64,000 bases of DNA from Pseudomonas farsensis (GTDB taxonomy: Bacteria; Pseudomonadota; Gammaproteobacteria; Pseudomonadales; Pseudomonadaceae), in assembly GCF_014268805.2 (NCBI RefSeq), contig NZ_JABWRF020000003.1, positions 152,001 to 216,000 on the forward strand, written 5' to 3'. Within the stretch, counting starts at the first letter, position 1, and each line of letters begins with the position of its first letter. A model generated the notes under the pieces. It was not told the DNA's origin. It was given only the letters and a program-made list of their open reading frames with translations, and ran no database searches. A program made the translations under genes and the position numbers. Below are positions 51,899 through 61,698 of this stretch, piece by piece.

Positions 51899-52483
51899 AT
51901 GAATTACCTCGCACACCTGCACCTCGGCGGCCCGGCGCCGCAACAACTGCTCGGCAGCCTGTATGGCGATTTCGTCAAAGGCACGCTGCAGGGGCGTTTT
52001 ACCCCAGAGCTTGAAGCGGCGATCCGCCTGCATCGGCATATCGACAGCTACACCGACAGCCACCCGCTGGTGCTGGCAGCGCTGGCGCGCTTCCCCAGTG
52101 AGCGGCGGCGGTTTGCCGGTATTGTGCTGGATGTGTTTTTTGACCACTGCCTTGCACGGCACTGGCACGATTACGCCGACCAGCCGCTGGCGGATTTTAC
52201 TGGCCGCTTTTACCGGGTGCTGCTTGCCGAACCGCAGTTGCCAGAGCGCCTGGCGCGCATTGCGCCCTATATGGCCGCGGATGACTGGTTGGGCGCCTAC
52301 GGCGATTTTGCAACGCTTGAGCAGGTGTTCCGTGGCATTGCCCGGCGGCTGTCGCGGCCTGAAGGGTTGGCCGGGGTGATGGCCGAGCTTGAGCGGTTGT
52401 ACCAGCCTTTGCTGGGGGATTTTCGCGAGTTTTACCCGCAGTTGCAGGCATTTGCGGCGGCGCGTCACGCCGCCTTGGCGTGA
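51899..52483 (+). CDS. acpH: Acyl-carrier-protein phosphodiesterase
   Basis: Removes 4'-phosphopantetheine from ACP. The 194 residues carry the HD-like signature of AcpH: MNYLAHLHLGG, LYGDFVKG with Asp24, RLHRHIDSYTDSH and GIVLDVFFDHCLARHW. No ribosome site precedes the ATG; instead a TAGACT hexamer ends 6 bases before it, so a leaderless message is possible. Its 3' end overlaps convergent olsA by 19 bp. Confidence 0.92.
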   Translation: MNYLAHLHLGGPAPQQLLGSLYGDFVKGTLQGRFTPELEAAIRLHRHIDSYTDSHPLVLAALARFPSERRRFAGIVLDVFFDHCLARHWHDYADQPLADFTGRFYRVLLAEPQLPERLARIAPYMAADDWLGAYGDFATLEQVFRGIARRLSRPEGLAGVMAELERLYQPLLGDFREFYPQLQAFAAARHAALA

Positions 52484-53253
52484 CTGCGCGGCCGCGGTGC
52501 CAGCTGCTCGGCACCGAACAGCGCCTGGTGAATGGCCTGCTGTGCCTGCAAGGCCAGCACCGCACGTTCCTTGCCGGCGCTGGTAAGCGCGGGCAGCAGT
52601 TCGATGCGCACCTGGCCACGGGGCTGGGCGAACAGCCTGAGCAGGTGCGAGACCAGGTCGTCATTGCCAATGAACGGAGCGATCGGGTCGCTCTGCCCAT
52701 CGCGCAGGTAGCTGATGGCCACCGGCTGCACGCCGACGCCCTGATCGATGGCGCCTGCCAGCAAGCGGCCATGGAAAGTGCGCAGGGAGCGGCCGTCGGT
52801 GGTGGTGCCTTCAGGGAATATCAGCAGCGGGCGTTGCTCGGCTAGCTGCGCGCTGATCTGCTCGCGCAGGCGCTGCCCGTCGCCACCGCCGCGGCGGATG
52901 AACAGCGTGCCGGCTTTTTCCGCCAGCCAACCGGCCAACGGCCACTGGCGCACTTCAGCCTTGGACAGAAACGACAGCGGGGCGAGCATGCCGAGCAGCG
53001 GGATGTCGGTCCACGACACGTGGTTGCTGACCCACAGCATCGGCCGTTGCGGCAGCGCGCCGTGCACGCTCACCTCGAATGGCAGCGCCGCCACCAGCCG
53101 TTGCATGAACCAGCGGCTCCAGCGTTGGCGCCGTTCAAATGGGGTTTTAAGGCCCAGGCGCTCGCCCATGGCGATGCAACTGGCCATGCCGGTACCCAGG
53201 CTGAGTACCGCAAACAAACGCAGCAGGCGGGCGCAGGCCCGCAGGCCCGGCAT
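52465..53253 (-). CDS. olsA: Lyso-ornithine lipid O-acyltransferase (PlsC family)
   Basis: Second step of ornithine-lipid synthesis. The 262 residues have an N-terminal membrane anchor (LLRLFAVLSLGTGMASCIAMG), the HX4D catalytic box in SNHVSWTDIP, a glycine-rich FIRRGGGDGQ and the FPEGTTTDG motif of acyl-glycerophosphate acyltransferases. The OlsA name rests on coupling to olsB: start and stop overlap by ATGA. A general PlsC role cannot be excluded. Confidence 0.91.
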   Translation of the reverse strand: MPGLRACARLLRLFAVLSLGTGMASCIAMGERLGLKTPFERRQRWSRWFMQRLVAALPFEVSVHGALPQRPMLWVSNHVSWTDIPLLGMLAPLSFLSKAEVRQWPLAGWLAEKAGTLFIRRGGGDGQRLREQISAQLAEQRPLLIFPEGTTTDGRSLRTFHGRLLAGAIDQGVGVQPVAISYLRDGQSDPIAPFIGNDDLVSHLLRLFAQPRGQVRIELLPALTSAGKERAVLALQAQQAIHQALFGAEQLAPRPRSHAKAA

Positions 53254-54008
53254 CAGACCGCCGCCTTGAAGTGGCGTGCGTAGCGCGGGCAGAGCTCGTC
53301 GCGTTTGAGCAGGATGAACACGTCGGCCACCTGGAAGTCTTCGTCCCAGCACGGCTCGCCACAAATCTTCGCGCCCAGGCGCATGTAAGCCTTGAGCAGC
53401 GGCGGCATCTCGGCGATGACATTGCCGGGCAGGGCAAGGGTAGGCAGCGGTTTTTTCGGCTCTGCGCGCAGGTGCTCGTTGCACAGGTAGCGGTCGCGCA
53501 GGCGCTGCATGATCGCGTGGGCCTGGATGCCGCCGTCCTGCATCGGAATGCTGGCGCAGCCCATCAGGTAGCTGTAGCAGCCTTCGTTGAGCACCTCGGC
53601 CAACTCGCCCCACAGCACCGCGATGGTGCCGCCGTTGCGGTAGTCCGGGTGCACGCAGGTGCGGCCCAGTTCCAGGATCGGCCCTTGCAACTGGCGCAGG
53701 CCATGCAGGCTGAATTCTTCTTCGCTGTAGAAGCGGCCCAGGCTGCTGGCGGCCTGGTGGTCGAGCAGACGGGTGGTGGCGACCAGTTTGCCGCTGGCCA
53801 AGTCGCGCACCCCGATGTGGCGGCAGTGGATGTCGTAGTCATCCATGTCCAGGCCCAGTTCTGCGCCCTTGAGCCTGGCCTTGAATTCACCACTGAATAC
53901 GTTGAAGCGCAGTGCTTGTGCTTCCTGCAGCGCGTCTACGCCGACCAGGCGTTCGGCTTGCAGACGGCGTTCAGGGCTGTTGTCGCCAGAGCGAGCGATC
54001 CGAGTCAT
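53253..54008 (-). CDS. olsB: N-acyltransferase for ornithine lipid synthesis (OlsB)
   Basis: First step: transfer of a 3-hydroxyacyl group to ornithine. The 251 residues show the GNAT/hemolysin-type acyltransferase fold with ALRFNVFSGEF, LGRTCVHPDYRNGGTIAVLW (acyl-binding loop) and GCASIPMQDGG. ATG 54008 has GGAG six bases upstream; an upstream TTG is not needed. The overlap with olsA indicates an operon. Such lipids often rise under phosphate limitation; no Pho box was identified. Confidence 0.91.
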   Translation of the reverse strand: MTRIARSGDNSPERRLQAERLVGVDALQEAQALRFNVFSGEFKARLKGAELGLDMDDYDIHCRHIGVRDLASGKLVATTRLLDHQAASSLGRFYSEEEFSLHGLRQLQGPILELGRTCVHPDYRNGGTIAVLWGELAEVLNEGCYSYLMGCASIPMQDGGIQAHAIMQRLRDRYLCNEHLRAEPKKPLPTLALPGNVIAEMPPLLKAYMRLGAKICGEPCWDEDFQVADVFILLKRDELCPRYARHFKAAV

Positions 54009-54202
54009 TGCGAGTCTCCATGGGCCAGCCAAAGGGGTGCGGCCGGTCGGCTTCGTTGTGCAAAGTCAGCCTAGGTAGACCCGGTGTCACCCCCGTGAAC
54101 CTTTGGTGATGCTTGCGTGACAGGCCCTCGGCGCAGGATCGGCAGCTTGCTGCCGTGAAACCGTGCGGGTAATGTTGGCGGCCTTGTGTCACAGGATTTC
54201 AC

Positions 54203-54796
54203 ATGTTCAAGCCGTCCCGTCTGTTACCCGCATTGCTGCTGCCGCTGTTCATGCTTGCCGGTTCGCCTGCCCAGGCCAACTGGCATCTGGACGGTGAGTC
54301 GTCGCGGCTGTCCTTTATTACTGGCAAGAACGGCGAAATTGCCGAGGTCAACCGCTTCCTTGTGCTGCATGGCAAGGTAGACCGCAAAGGCGCGGCCGAG
54401 CTCAGCATCGAGATGGACTCGGTGAGCAGCGGTATCCCGCTGCGCGATGAGCGCATGCGCGACAACCTGTTCGAAGTCGAGCGCTTTGCCGAAGGCAAGG
54501 TGCAGGCACAGATCGACCTGCGCCCGATCAACGACCTGGCCGACGGCGCTCAGCTGGAGCTGCGCCTGCCGGTGAGCGTCACCCTGCACGGCCAGACCCA
54601 CAGCTATAGCACCTTGCTGCTGGCGACCCGGCTGGATGAGCGGCGCTTCCAGGTAGTGACCCTGGAACCGTTGGTGCTGCGCGCCGAAGACTTCGGCCTG
54701 CTGCCGGGGCTTGCCGAGCTGCGCAAGCTGGCCGGGCTCAAGTCGATCAACCCGTCGGTGCCGGTCAATGCGGTGCTGATCTTCAACGCCCGCTGA
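54203..54796 (+). CDS. YceI-family periplasmic protein
   Basis: A 197-residue exported protein with signal peptide MFKPSRLLPALLLPLFMLAG ending AQA. The YceI lipocalin-like signature is visible: NWHLDGESSRLSFITGKNGEIAEVNRF, then the ERFAEGKVQAQIDL and RLPVSVTLHGQTH strands. The family binds isoprenoid-type lipids. It ends one base before the phospholipase-D-like gene, so the two probably form one transcript. Confidence 0.9.
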   Translation: MFKPSRLLPALLLPLFMLAGSPAQANWHLDGESSRLSFITGKNGEIAEVNRFLVLHGKVDRKGAAELSIEMDSVSSGIPLRDERMRDNLFEVERFAEGKVQAQIDLRPINDLADGAQLELRLPVSVTLHGQTHSYSTLLLATRLDERRFQVVTLEPLVLRAEDFGLLPGLAELRKLAGLKSINPSVPVNAVLIFNAR

Positions 54797-54797
54797 T

Positions 54798-55955
54798 ATG
54801 CCGGGGCCGATCTTCCCGTGGCGCGATGGCAACAGCTTCGAACTGCTGATCGACGGCCCTGAATTCTTCCCGCGCATGCTGCAGGCCATCGCCACTGCCG
54901 AGGTCCAGGTGGACCTTGAGCTGTACCTGGTCGAAGGCGGAGCTTGCGCCGAGGCGGTGGTCGAAGCGCTGGAGCAGGCGGCGCGCCGTGGCGTAAGGGT
55001 GCGCTGCCTGTTCGATGACTACGGTTCGCTGGCCTTCCCGGCACTTTTGCGCGAGCGCCTGAGCGCAGCTGGCGTGTACTTGCGCTGGTACAACCGCCTG
55101 CGCTGGCGGCGCGGTTTGCGCAACCTGTACCGCGACCATCGCAAGCTGCTGCTGGTAGACGGGCGCTGGGCGGTGGTGGGCGGCACCGGGGTTACCGACG
55201 AGTTCTGGCAACCGCAGCAGCCGGTAAGCGAATGGCACGAGGTGATGGTGCACATGCAGGGGCCGATCGTCAGCGATTGGCAGCTGTTGTTCGACCGCCA
55301 GTGGCACGCCAACCAGCGCCGCACCGCCTGGCGCCCGCCAGAGAACTTCGGCCTGCCGCGTTTGCCACGGGTCCCGGTCGAGGGCCAGGGGTTGGGCCGG
55401 GTGGCCTACGCTGATGCTCGCCAGCACAAGGACATCCTGCACGCGCTGGTACGTGCGCTGAACAGCGGCCAGCGGCGCGTCTGGCTGGCCACACCGTATT
55501 TTCTGCCGACCTTCAGCGTGCGCCGCTCGCTGCGCCGCGCCGCGCAGAAAGGCATCGATGTGCGCCTGCTGCTCACTGGCCCGCGCACCGACCACCCGGC
55601 GGTACGCTACGCCGGCCACCGTTACTACCCACGCCTGCTGCGCGCGGGGGTGCGGATCTTCGAGTACCAGCCGTGTTTCCTGCACCTGAAGATGGTGCTG
55701 GTGGATGACTGGGTGAGCGTGGGTTCGTGCAATTTCGACCACTGGAACCTGCGCTTCAACCTGGAGGCCAACGTCGAGGCGCTGGACCCTGCACTGACCG
55801 CAGCCGTTGCCGCGAGCTTTGCGCGCGATTTCGAGCAGAGCCTTGAGGTCGACCTGGCCCGCTGGAATTCCCGGCCGTTGTGGCGGCGGGTCAAGCAACG
55901 CGTGTGGGGCTGGCTGGACCGTTTGGTCGCGAACCTGCTGGACCGACGCGACTAG
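54798..55955 (+). CDS. Phospholipase-D-like / cardiolipin synthase family protein
   Basis: A 385-residue member of the PLD superfamily. Two HKD motifs are intact: DHRKLLLVDGRWAVVGG (about 114-130) and FLHLKMVLVDDWVSVGSCNFD (about 295-315). There is no N-terminal membrane hairpin, so it is of the ClsB-like shorter type. Reaction is probably cardiolipin formation or phospholipid transphosphatidylation. It follows yceI almost directly. Confidence 0.88.
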   Translation: MPGPIFPWRDGNSFELLIDGPEFFPRMLQAIATAEVQVDLELYLVEGGACAEAVVEALEQAARRGVRVRCLFDDYGSLAFPALLRERLSAAGVYLRWYNRLRWRRGLRNLYRDHRKLLLVDGRWAVVGGTGVTDEFWQPQQPVSEWHEVMVHMQGPIVSDWQLLFDRQWHANQRRTAWRPPENFGLPRLPRVPVEGQGLGRVAYADARQHKDILHALVRALNSGQRRVWLATPYFLPTFSVRRSLRRAAQKGIDVRLLLTGPRTDHPAVRYAGHRYYPRLLRAGVRIFEYQPCFLHLKMVLVDDWVSVGSCNFDHWNLRFNLEANVEALDPALTAAVAASFARDFEQSLEVDLARWNSRPLWRRVKQRVWGWLDRLVANLLDRRD

Positions 55956-56030
55956 CGGCGTATATCGCCAATCGGCAAAGCGGACTAAGGTGCTTTGGGT
56001 TGTTCCCCTGCACTGGAAGGAGTGGATGCG

Positions 56031-56609
56031 ATGATGGCGAAGAAGATTCTCATGCTGGTCGGTGATTACGTCGAGGATTACGAGGCGATGGTGCCGTTCC
56101 AGGCCCTGACCATGGTCGGCCATACCGTGCACAGCGTGTGCCCGGACAAAGTCGCGGGGCAGACGGTGCGCACCGCGATCCACGATTTTGAGGGCGAGCA
56201 GACCTACAGCGAGAAGCCTGGGCACAACTTTGCCCTGAACTTCGACTTCGTCCAGGTGCGCGCCGAAAGCTACGACGCGCTGCTGATTCCCGGTGGCCGA
56301 GCGCCTGAATATCTACGCTTGAACGACAAAGTGCTGGGCCTGGTGCGTGCATTCGACAAAGCCGGCAAACCGATTGCTGCGGTGTGCCACGGTGCGCAGC
56401 TGCTGGCGGCGGCGGGCGTGCTGGAGGGGCGTGAGTGCAGCGCGTACCCGGCGTGCGCGCCAGAGGTGCGTCTGGCGGGCGGCACCTTCATCGACATTGC
56501 CGTGGACCAGGCCCATGTAGACGGCAACCTGGTTACAGCCCCGGCCTGGCCGGCGCACCCGGCGTGGCTGGCGGCGTTCTTGAAGGTGCTGGGGACGCGT
56601 ATCAGTTGA
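56031..56609 (+). CDS. DJ-1/PfpI family protein
   Basis: A 192-residue class-I amidotransferase-like protein. The sequence LMLVGDYVEDYEAMVPFQAL carries the conserved Glu, and AVCHGAQLLAAAGVLEGR carries the nucleophile Cys in AxCHG. GRAPEYLRLNDKVLGLVR is typical of PfpI/YhbO-like proteins, which act as glyoxalases, deglycases or chaperones; the activity here is unknown. GGAAGGA lies before ATG 56031, with a second in-frame ATG next to it. Confidence 0.9.
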   Translation: MMAKKILMLVGDYVEDYEAMVPFQALTMVGHTVHSVCPDKVAGQTVRTAIHDFEGEQTYSEKPGHNFALNFDFVQVRAESYDALLIPGGRAPEYLRLNDKVLGLVRAFDKAGKPIAAVCHGAQLLAAAGVLEGRECSAYPACAPEVRLAGGTFIDIAVDQAHVDGNLVTAPAWPAHPAWLAAFLKVLGTRIS

Positions 56610-56629
56610 TGGCGCAGGCGCTGAGCAAG

Positions 56630-56870
56630 CCTGTACTGGCCTCATCGCAGGCCCTGCTCAACTGCAACATTGCTGGTTGGACCCAATCCTGTGGGAAATG
56701 ATAGAGAGTTGTGGCGAGCGGGCTTGCCCCGCGTTGGGCTGCGCAGCAGCCCTGAAAACCCAAGGTAATCCCTGGGCTGCGGCGCAGCCCAACGCGGTGC
56801 AAGCCCGCTCGCCACAAGGAGATATGTCTGGCGGGAACAGGCTTGTACAAACCATAGAATCTCCCACGCA
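56630..56870. repeat. Composite intergenic repeat with REP core
   Basis: The 413-bp gap 56610-57022 has no gene. The left end CCTGTACTGG...CATCGCAGG matches the terminal 22-mer at 22612 with two changes. The core palindrome is at 56709-56817 (TTGTGGCGAGCGGGCTTG and complement), followed by AGATATGTCTGGCGGG and CATAGAATCTCCCAC. A CAACATTGCTGGTTGG segment before the core is shared with 1-225 and 22.6 kb. No right-end 22-mer remains. Confidence 0.8.
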
Positions 56871-57022
56871 GCCCGCGCGTGCTTGATCTTGCGCCAACAT
56901 TGCGGTGATGGAGAAATACCTGTCGCGCAGGGGTAAGGCCGGGGTGCCCAGCCGGTGTTAGGGTTTGTCCTCAGGCCCGGTTCATCCGAGCGCGTCATCC
57001 ACATCGAGAACCCACGCCCCGC

Positions 57023-57613
57023 ATGGAAATACGCCTGCTGCATGGCGCTGCCATCGCGCCTTATATCGATGACCTCGCTCGCCTGCGCCTGACGGTGTTC
57101 CGCGAGTTCCCCTTCCTCTATGACGGCACACAGGCCAACCAGGCAGAATACCTGGCAAGCTACGCCCAATCCGGGCGCAGCCTGGTAGTGCTGGCGCTGG
57201 ACGAAGGCCGAGTGGTCGGCGCCTCCGCAGGCCTGCCCCTGGTCGACGAAAGCCCAGAGTTCCAGCAACCCTTTCTGGCCCAGGGCCGCGACCCTGCCAG
57301 CGTGTTCTATTTTGGCGAGTCAGTGCTGCTGCCGGCCTATCGCGGCCAAGGGCTTGGCGTTCGCTTTTTCATCGAGCGCGAGTCCTACGCACACAAACTG
57401 GCCGAATTCGACTACTGCGCCTTCTGCGCCGTCGAACGCCCGGCCGGGCACCCACGCCGTCCACAGGACTACAAGCCACTGCACGGCTTCTGGCGCAACC
57501 GCGGCTTCCTGCATGAGCCATCGCTGCGCACCTCCTACAGCTGGCGCGACCTGGACGAGCGCGAGCAGTCGGCCAAGATCATGTCGTTCTGGCTCAAACC
57601 ACTACCGGCCTGA
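57023..57613 (+). CDS. GNAT-family N-acetyltransferase
   Basis: A 196-residue acetyltransferase. The acetyl-CoA loop is visible in VLLPAYRGQGLGVRFFIERE, preceded by the VFYFGESVLLP strand. The C-terminal KPLHGFWRNRGFLHEP is typical of a branch seen widely in proteobacteria with no defined substrate. It lies 181 bp before purL on the same strand and probably has its own promoter. Confidence 0.85.
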   Translation: MEIRLLHGAAIAPYIDDLARLRLTVFREFPFLYDGTQANQAEYLASYAQSGRSLVVLALDEGRVVGASAGLPLVDESPEFQQPFLAQGRDPASVFYFGESVLLPAYRGQGLGVRFFIERESYAHKLAEFDYCAFCAVERPAGHPRRPQDYKPLHGFWRNRGFLHEPSLRTSYSWRDLDEREQSAKIMSFWLKPLPA

Positions 57614-57794
57614 AGGCCGCCGGCAGGGCATTGCACAGGGGAGGCTGCAAGCGGCAGATCGCCCGGTTTTTTCTGACCCCGAAGTCCGGTTCCGCCGCCC
57701 GGCAGCACAGGCTTCGAGCGGGTGCCGAAAGCTTGGAATTTAGGCTAGAATGCACGGCCTCTAAGCACACCCCTTCCCTGAGGCTGTCCCGACG

Positions 57795-60700
57795 ATGTTG
57801 ATCCTGCGCGGCGCTCCTGCCCTTTCTGCCTTTCGCCACGGTAAATTACTCGAGCAACTGAGCCAGAAAGTCCCCGCTGTTACTGGTTTGTATGCCGAAT
57901 TCGCCCACTTCGCCGACGTTGACGGCGAGCTGACCGCCGACCAGCAGCAGGTGCTGGGGCGTCTGCTCAAGTACGGCCCGAGCGTGCCGGTGCAGGAGCC
58001 CAACGGGCGCCTGTTCCTGGTCGTTCCGCGCCTGGGCACTATCTCGCCGTGGGCGAGCAAGGCCAGCGACATCGCCCACAACTGCGGCCTGCAGTCGATC
58101 CAGCGCCTTGAGCGCGGTATCGCCTACTACGTTGCCGGCAGCCTCAGCGATGCTGACGCACACGCCATCGCCGCCGAGCTGCACGACCGCATGACCCAGC
58201 GCGTGCTGGCCAGGCTCGAAGACGCAGCCGATATGTTCAGCCACGCCCAGCCGCGCCCGATGACTTCGGTCGATGTGCTCGGCGGTGGCCGCGCAGCGCT
58301 GGCGCAAGCCAACGTCGACCTGGGCCTGGCCCTGGCCGAAGACGAGATCGACTACCTGGTCGAGGCCTTCCAGGGCCTCAAGCGCAACCCGAACGACATC
58401 GAGCTGATGATGTTCGCCCAGGCCAACTCCGAGCACTGCCGCCACAAGATCTTCAACGCCAGTTGGGACATCGACGGCCAGGAGCAGGAAAAAAGCCTGT
58501 TCGGCATGATCAAGAACACCTACCAGATGCACAGCGAAGGCGTGTTGTCCGCTTACAAGGACAACGCCTCGGTCATCGTCGGTAGCGTTGCTGGTCGCTT
58601 CTTCCCGAATCCTGAAACCCGCCAGTACGGCGCGGTGCAGGAGCCGGTGCACATCCTGATGAAGGTCGAGACGCACAACCACCCGACCGCCATCGCCCCG
58701 TTCTCCGGCGCCTCCACCGGCTCCGGTGGCGAAATCCGTGACGAAGGCGCGACTGGCCGTGGCGCCAAGCCCAAGGCCGGCCTCACCGGCTTTACCGTGT
58801 CCAACCTGCGCATCCCTGGCTTCGAACAGCCTTGGGAGCAGGCCTACGGCAAACCTGAGCGCATTGTCGATGCCCTCGACATCATGATCGAAGGCCCGCT
58901 GGGCGGCGCTGCGTTCAACAACGAGTTCGGTCGCCCGGCCCTGACCGGCTACTTCCGTACCTTCGAGCAACGCATCAATACCCCCCACGGCGAAGAAGTG
59001 CGCGGCTACCACAAGCCGATCATGCTCGCCGGCGGCATGGGCAACATCCGTGAAGACCACGTGCAAAAGGCCGAGATCACCGTTGGCGCCAAGCTGATCG
59101 TGCTCGGTGGCCCGGCCATGCTGATCGGCCTGGGCGGCGGCGCTGCTTCGTCGGTGGCTACCGGCGCAAGCTCTGCAGACCTGGACTTCGCATCGGTCCA
59201 ACGCGAAAACCCGGAAATGGAACGCCGCTGCCAGGAGGTCATCGACCGCTGCTGGCAGCTGGGCGATGCCAACCCCATCGCGTTCATCCACGACGTCGGC
59301 GCCGGTGGTATTTCCAACGCCTTCCCGGAGCTGGTCAACGACGGTGGCCGTGGTGGCCGCTTCGAACTGCGCAACGTGCCCAACGACGAGCCGGGCATGG
59401 CCCCGCACGAAATCTGGAGCAACGAATCGCAGGAACGCTACGTGCTGGCGGTCAGCGCCGAAGACTTCGAGCGCTTCCAGGCGATCTGCGAGCGCGAGCG
59501 CTGCCCGTTCGCGGTAGTCGGTGAGGCCACGGCAGAGCCGCACCTGACCGTTACCGACAGCCACTTCGACAACACCCCGGTGGACATGCCGCTGGACGTG
59601 CTGCTGGGCAAGCCGCCGCGCATGCACCGTTCGGTCACCCGTGAAGCCGAGCTTGGCGATGATTTCGACCCAAGCGGGCTGGACCTCAAGGACTCGGTCG
59701 AGCGCGTTTTGCGCCACCCGGCCGTGGCCAGCAAGAGCTTCCTGATCACCATCGGCGACCGGACCATCACTGGCCTCGTTGCCCGCGACCAGATGGTCGG
59801 CCCGTGGCAGGTGCCGGTGGCCGACTGCGCCGTGACCGCCACCAGCTTCGACGTCTACACAGGTGAAGCCATGGCCATGGGCGAGCGTACTCCGCTGGCC
59901 CTGCTCGACGCCCCGGCGTCCGGGCGCATGGCGATTGGCGAGGTACTGACCAACCTGGCCGCTGCACGTATCGACAAGATTTCCGACATCAAGCTGTCGG
60001 CCAACTGGATGTCGGCTGCCGGCCACCCCGGTGAAGACGCGCGTCTGTACGACACCGTCAAGGCCGTGGGTATGGAGCTGTGCCCGGAGCTGGGCATTAC
60101 CATTCCGGTCGGCAAAGACTCGATGTCGATGAAGACCCAGTGGAACGAAGCGGGCACCGACAAGAGCGTAACCTCGCCGATGTCGCTGATCATCACCGGC
60201 TTTGCACCCGCTACCGACGTGCGTAAAACCCTTACCCCGCAACTGCGCATGGACAAGGGCGAAACCGACCTGATCCTGATCGACCTGGGCCGCGGGCAGA
60301 ACCGCATGGGCGCCTCGATCCTGGCGCAGACCCACGCCAAGCTTGCCAGCGCGGCCCCTGACGTGGACGACGCCGAAGACCTCAAGGCGTTCTTCGCCGT
60401 GATCCAGGGCCTCAACGCCGACGGCCACCTGCTGGCCTACCACGACCGTTCCGACGGCGGCCTGATGACCACCGTGCTGGAAATGGCCTTTGCCGGCCAC
60501 TGCGGCCTGGAGCTTGAACTCGATACCCTGACCAGCAAGGCCGAGAAAATCGCGGCCATTCTGTTCAACGAAGAGCTCGGCGCGGTTATCCAGGTTCGCC
60601 AGGATGCCACCCCGGACGTGCTGGCGCAGTTCAGTGCCGCGGGCCTGGGCGAAGATTGCGTCGCAGTGATCGGCCAGCCGATCAACAACAGCGAAGTGCT

Positions 60701-61694
60701 GATCAAGTTCGAAGGTAAAGAGCTGTTCAAGGGCGACCGTCGTACCTTGCAGCGCCAGTGGGCCGAGACCAGCTACCAGGTCCAGCGCCTGCGTGACAAC
60801 GCCGACTGCGCCGACCAGGAATTCAACCTGCTGCTCGAAGAAGAAAACCCGGGGCTGTCGGTCAAGCTCGGCTTCGACGTCAATGACGACATCGCCGCGC
60901 CGTACATCAAGAAGGGCGTGCGCCCGCAAGTGGCGATCCTGCGCGAGCAGGGCGTCAACGGCCAGGTCGAGATGGCTGCCGCCTTCGACCGCGCAGGCTT
61001 TGCCGCCATCGACGTGCACATGAGCGACATCCTTGCCGGTCGTGTTGACCTCGAAGCGTTCAAGGGCCTGGTGGCCTGCGGCGGCTTCTCCTATGGCGAC
61101 GTGCTTGGTGCTGGCGAAGGCTGGGCCAAGTCGGCGCTGTTCAACGCCCGTGCCCGTGATACCTTCCAGGCCTTCTTCGAGCGCACTGACAGCTTCGCCT
61201 TGGGCGTGTGCAACGGTTGCCAGATGATGTCCAACCTGCACGAGCTGATCCCTGGCACCGAGTACTGGCCGCACTTCGTGCGCAACCGCTCGGAGCAGTT
61301 CGAGGCGCGCGTGGCCATGGTCGAGGTGCAGAAATCCAACTCGATCTTCCTGCAGGGCATGGCCGGTTCGCGCATGCCGATCGCCATCGCCCACGGTGAA
61401 GGCCATGCCGAGTTCGCCAGCGAAGAGGCACTGCTCGAAGCCGACCTGTCCGGTTGCGTGGCGATGCGTTTCGTCGACAACCATGGCAAGGTCACCGAGG
61501 CCTACCCAGCCAACCCGAACGGCTCGCCGCGCGGTATCACCGGCCTCACCAGCCGCGATGGCCGTGTGACCATCATGATGCCGCACCCTGAGCGTGTGTT
61601 CCGCGCTGTGCAGAACTCCTGGCGCCCGGATGAGTGGCAGGAAGATGCCGCGCTGATGCGTATGTTCCGCAATGCGCGGGTGTGGGTGAACTAA
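57795..61694 (+). CDS. purL: Phosphoribosylformylglycinamidine synthase, large type
   Basis: Glutamine-dependent conversion of FGAR to FGAM in purine synthesis. The 1299-residue single chain has an N-terminal PurS-like domain and two AIRS-like halves (including QANSEHCRHKIFNASW, MKVETHNHPTAIAPFSGASTG and GGGAASSV). The C-terminal glutaminase has catalytic Cys1139 (FALGVCNGCQMM) and the HGEGHAEF histidine. Length matches the gamma-proteobacterial large type. A TAGAAT -10-like hexamer lies at 57746. Confidence 0.98.
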   Translation: MLILRGAPALSAFRHGKLLEQLSQKVPAVTGLYAEFAHFADVDGELTADQQQVLGRLLKYGPSVPVQEPNGRLFLVVPRLGTISPWASKASDIAHNCGLQSIQRLERGIAYYVAGSLSDADAHAIAAELHDRMTQRVLARLEDAADMFSHAQPRPMTSVDVLGGGRAALAQANVDLGLALAEDEIDYLVEAFQGLKRNPNDIELMMFAQANSEHCRHKIFNASWDIDGQEQEKSLFGMIKNTYQMHSEGVLSAYKDNASVIVGSVAGRFFPNPETRQYGAVQEPVHILMKVETHNHPTAIAPFSGASTGSGGEIRDEGATGRGAKPKAGLTGFTVSNLRIPGFEQPWEQAYGKPERIVDALDIMIEGPLGGAAFNNEFGRPALTGYFRTFEQRINTPHGEEVRGYHKPIMLAGGMGNIREDHVQKAEITVGAKLIVLGGPAMLIGLGGGAASSVATGASSADLDFASVQRENPEMERRCQEVIDRCWQLGDANPIAFIHDVGAGGISNAFPELVNDGGRGGRFELRNVPNDEPGMAPHEIWSNESQERYVLAVSAEDFERFQAICERERCPFAVVGEATAEPHLTVTDSHFDNTPVDMPLDVLLGKPPRMHRSVTREAELGDDFDPSGLDLKDSVERVLRHPAVASKSFLITIGDRTITGLVARDQMVGPWQVPVADCAVTATSFDVYTGEAMAMGERTPLALLDAPASGRMAIGEVLTNLAAARIDKISDIKLSANWMSAAGHPGEDARLYDTVKAVGMELCPELGITIPVGKDSMSMKTQWNEAGTDKSVTSPMSLIITGFAPATDVRKTLTPQLRMDKGETDLILIDLGRGQNRMGASILAQTHAKLASAAPDVDDAEDLKAFFAVIQGLNADGHLLAYHDRSDGGLMTTVLEMAFAGHCGLELELDTLTSKAEKIAAILFNEELGAVIQVRQDATPDVLAQFSAAGLGEDCVAVIGQPINNSEVLIKFEGKELFKGDRRTLQRQWAETSYQVQRLRDNADCADQEFNLLLEEENPGLSVKLGFDVNDDIAAPYIKKGVRPQVAILREQGVNGQVEMAAAFDRAGFAAIDVHMSDILAGRVDLEAFKGLVACGGFSYGDVLGAGEGWAKSALFNARARDTFQAFFERTDSFALGVCNGCQMMSNLHELIPGTEYWPHFVRNRSEQFEARVAMVEVQKSNSIFLQGMAGSRMPIAIAHGEGHAEFASEEALLEADLSGCVAMRFVDNHGKVTEAYPANPNGSPRGITGLTSRDGRVTIMMPHPERVFRAVQNSWRPDEWQEDAALMRMFRNARVWVN

Positions 61695-61698
61695 GGGC

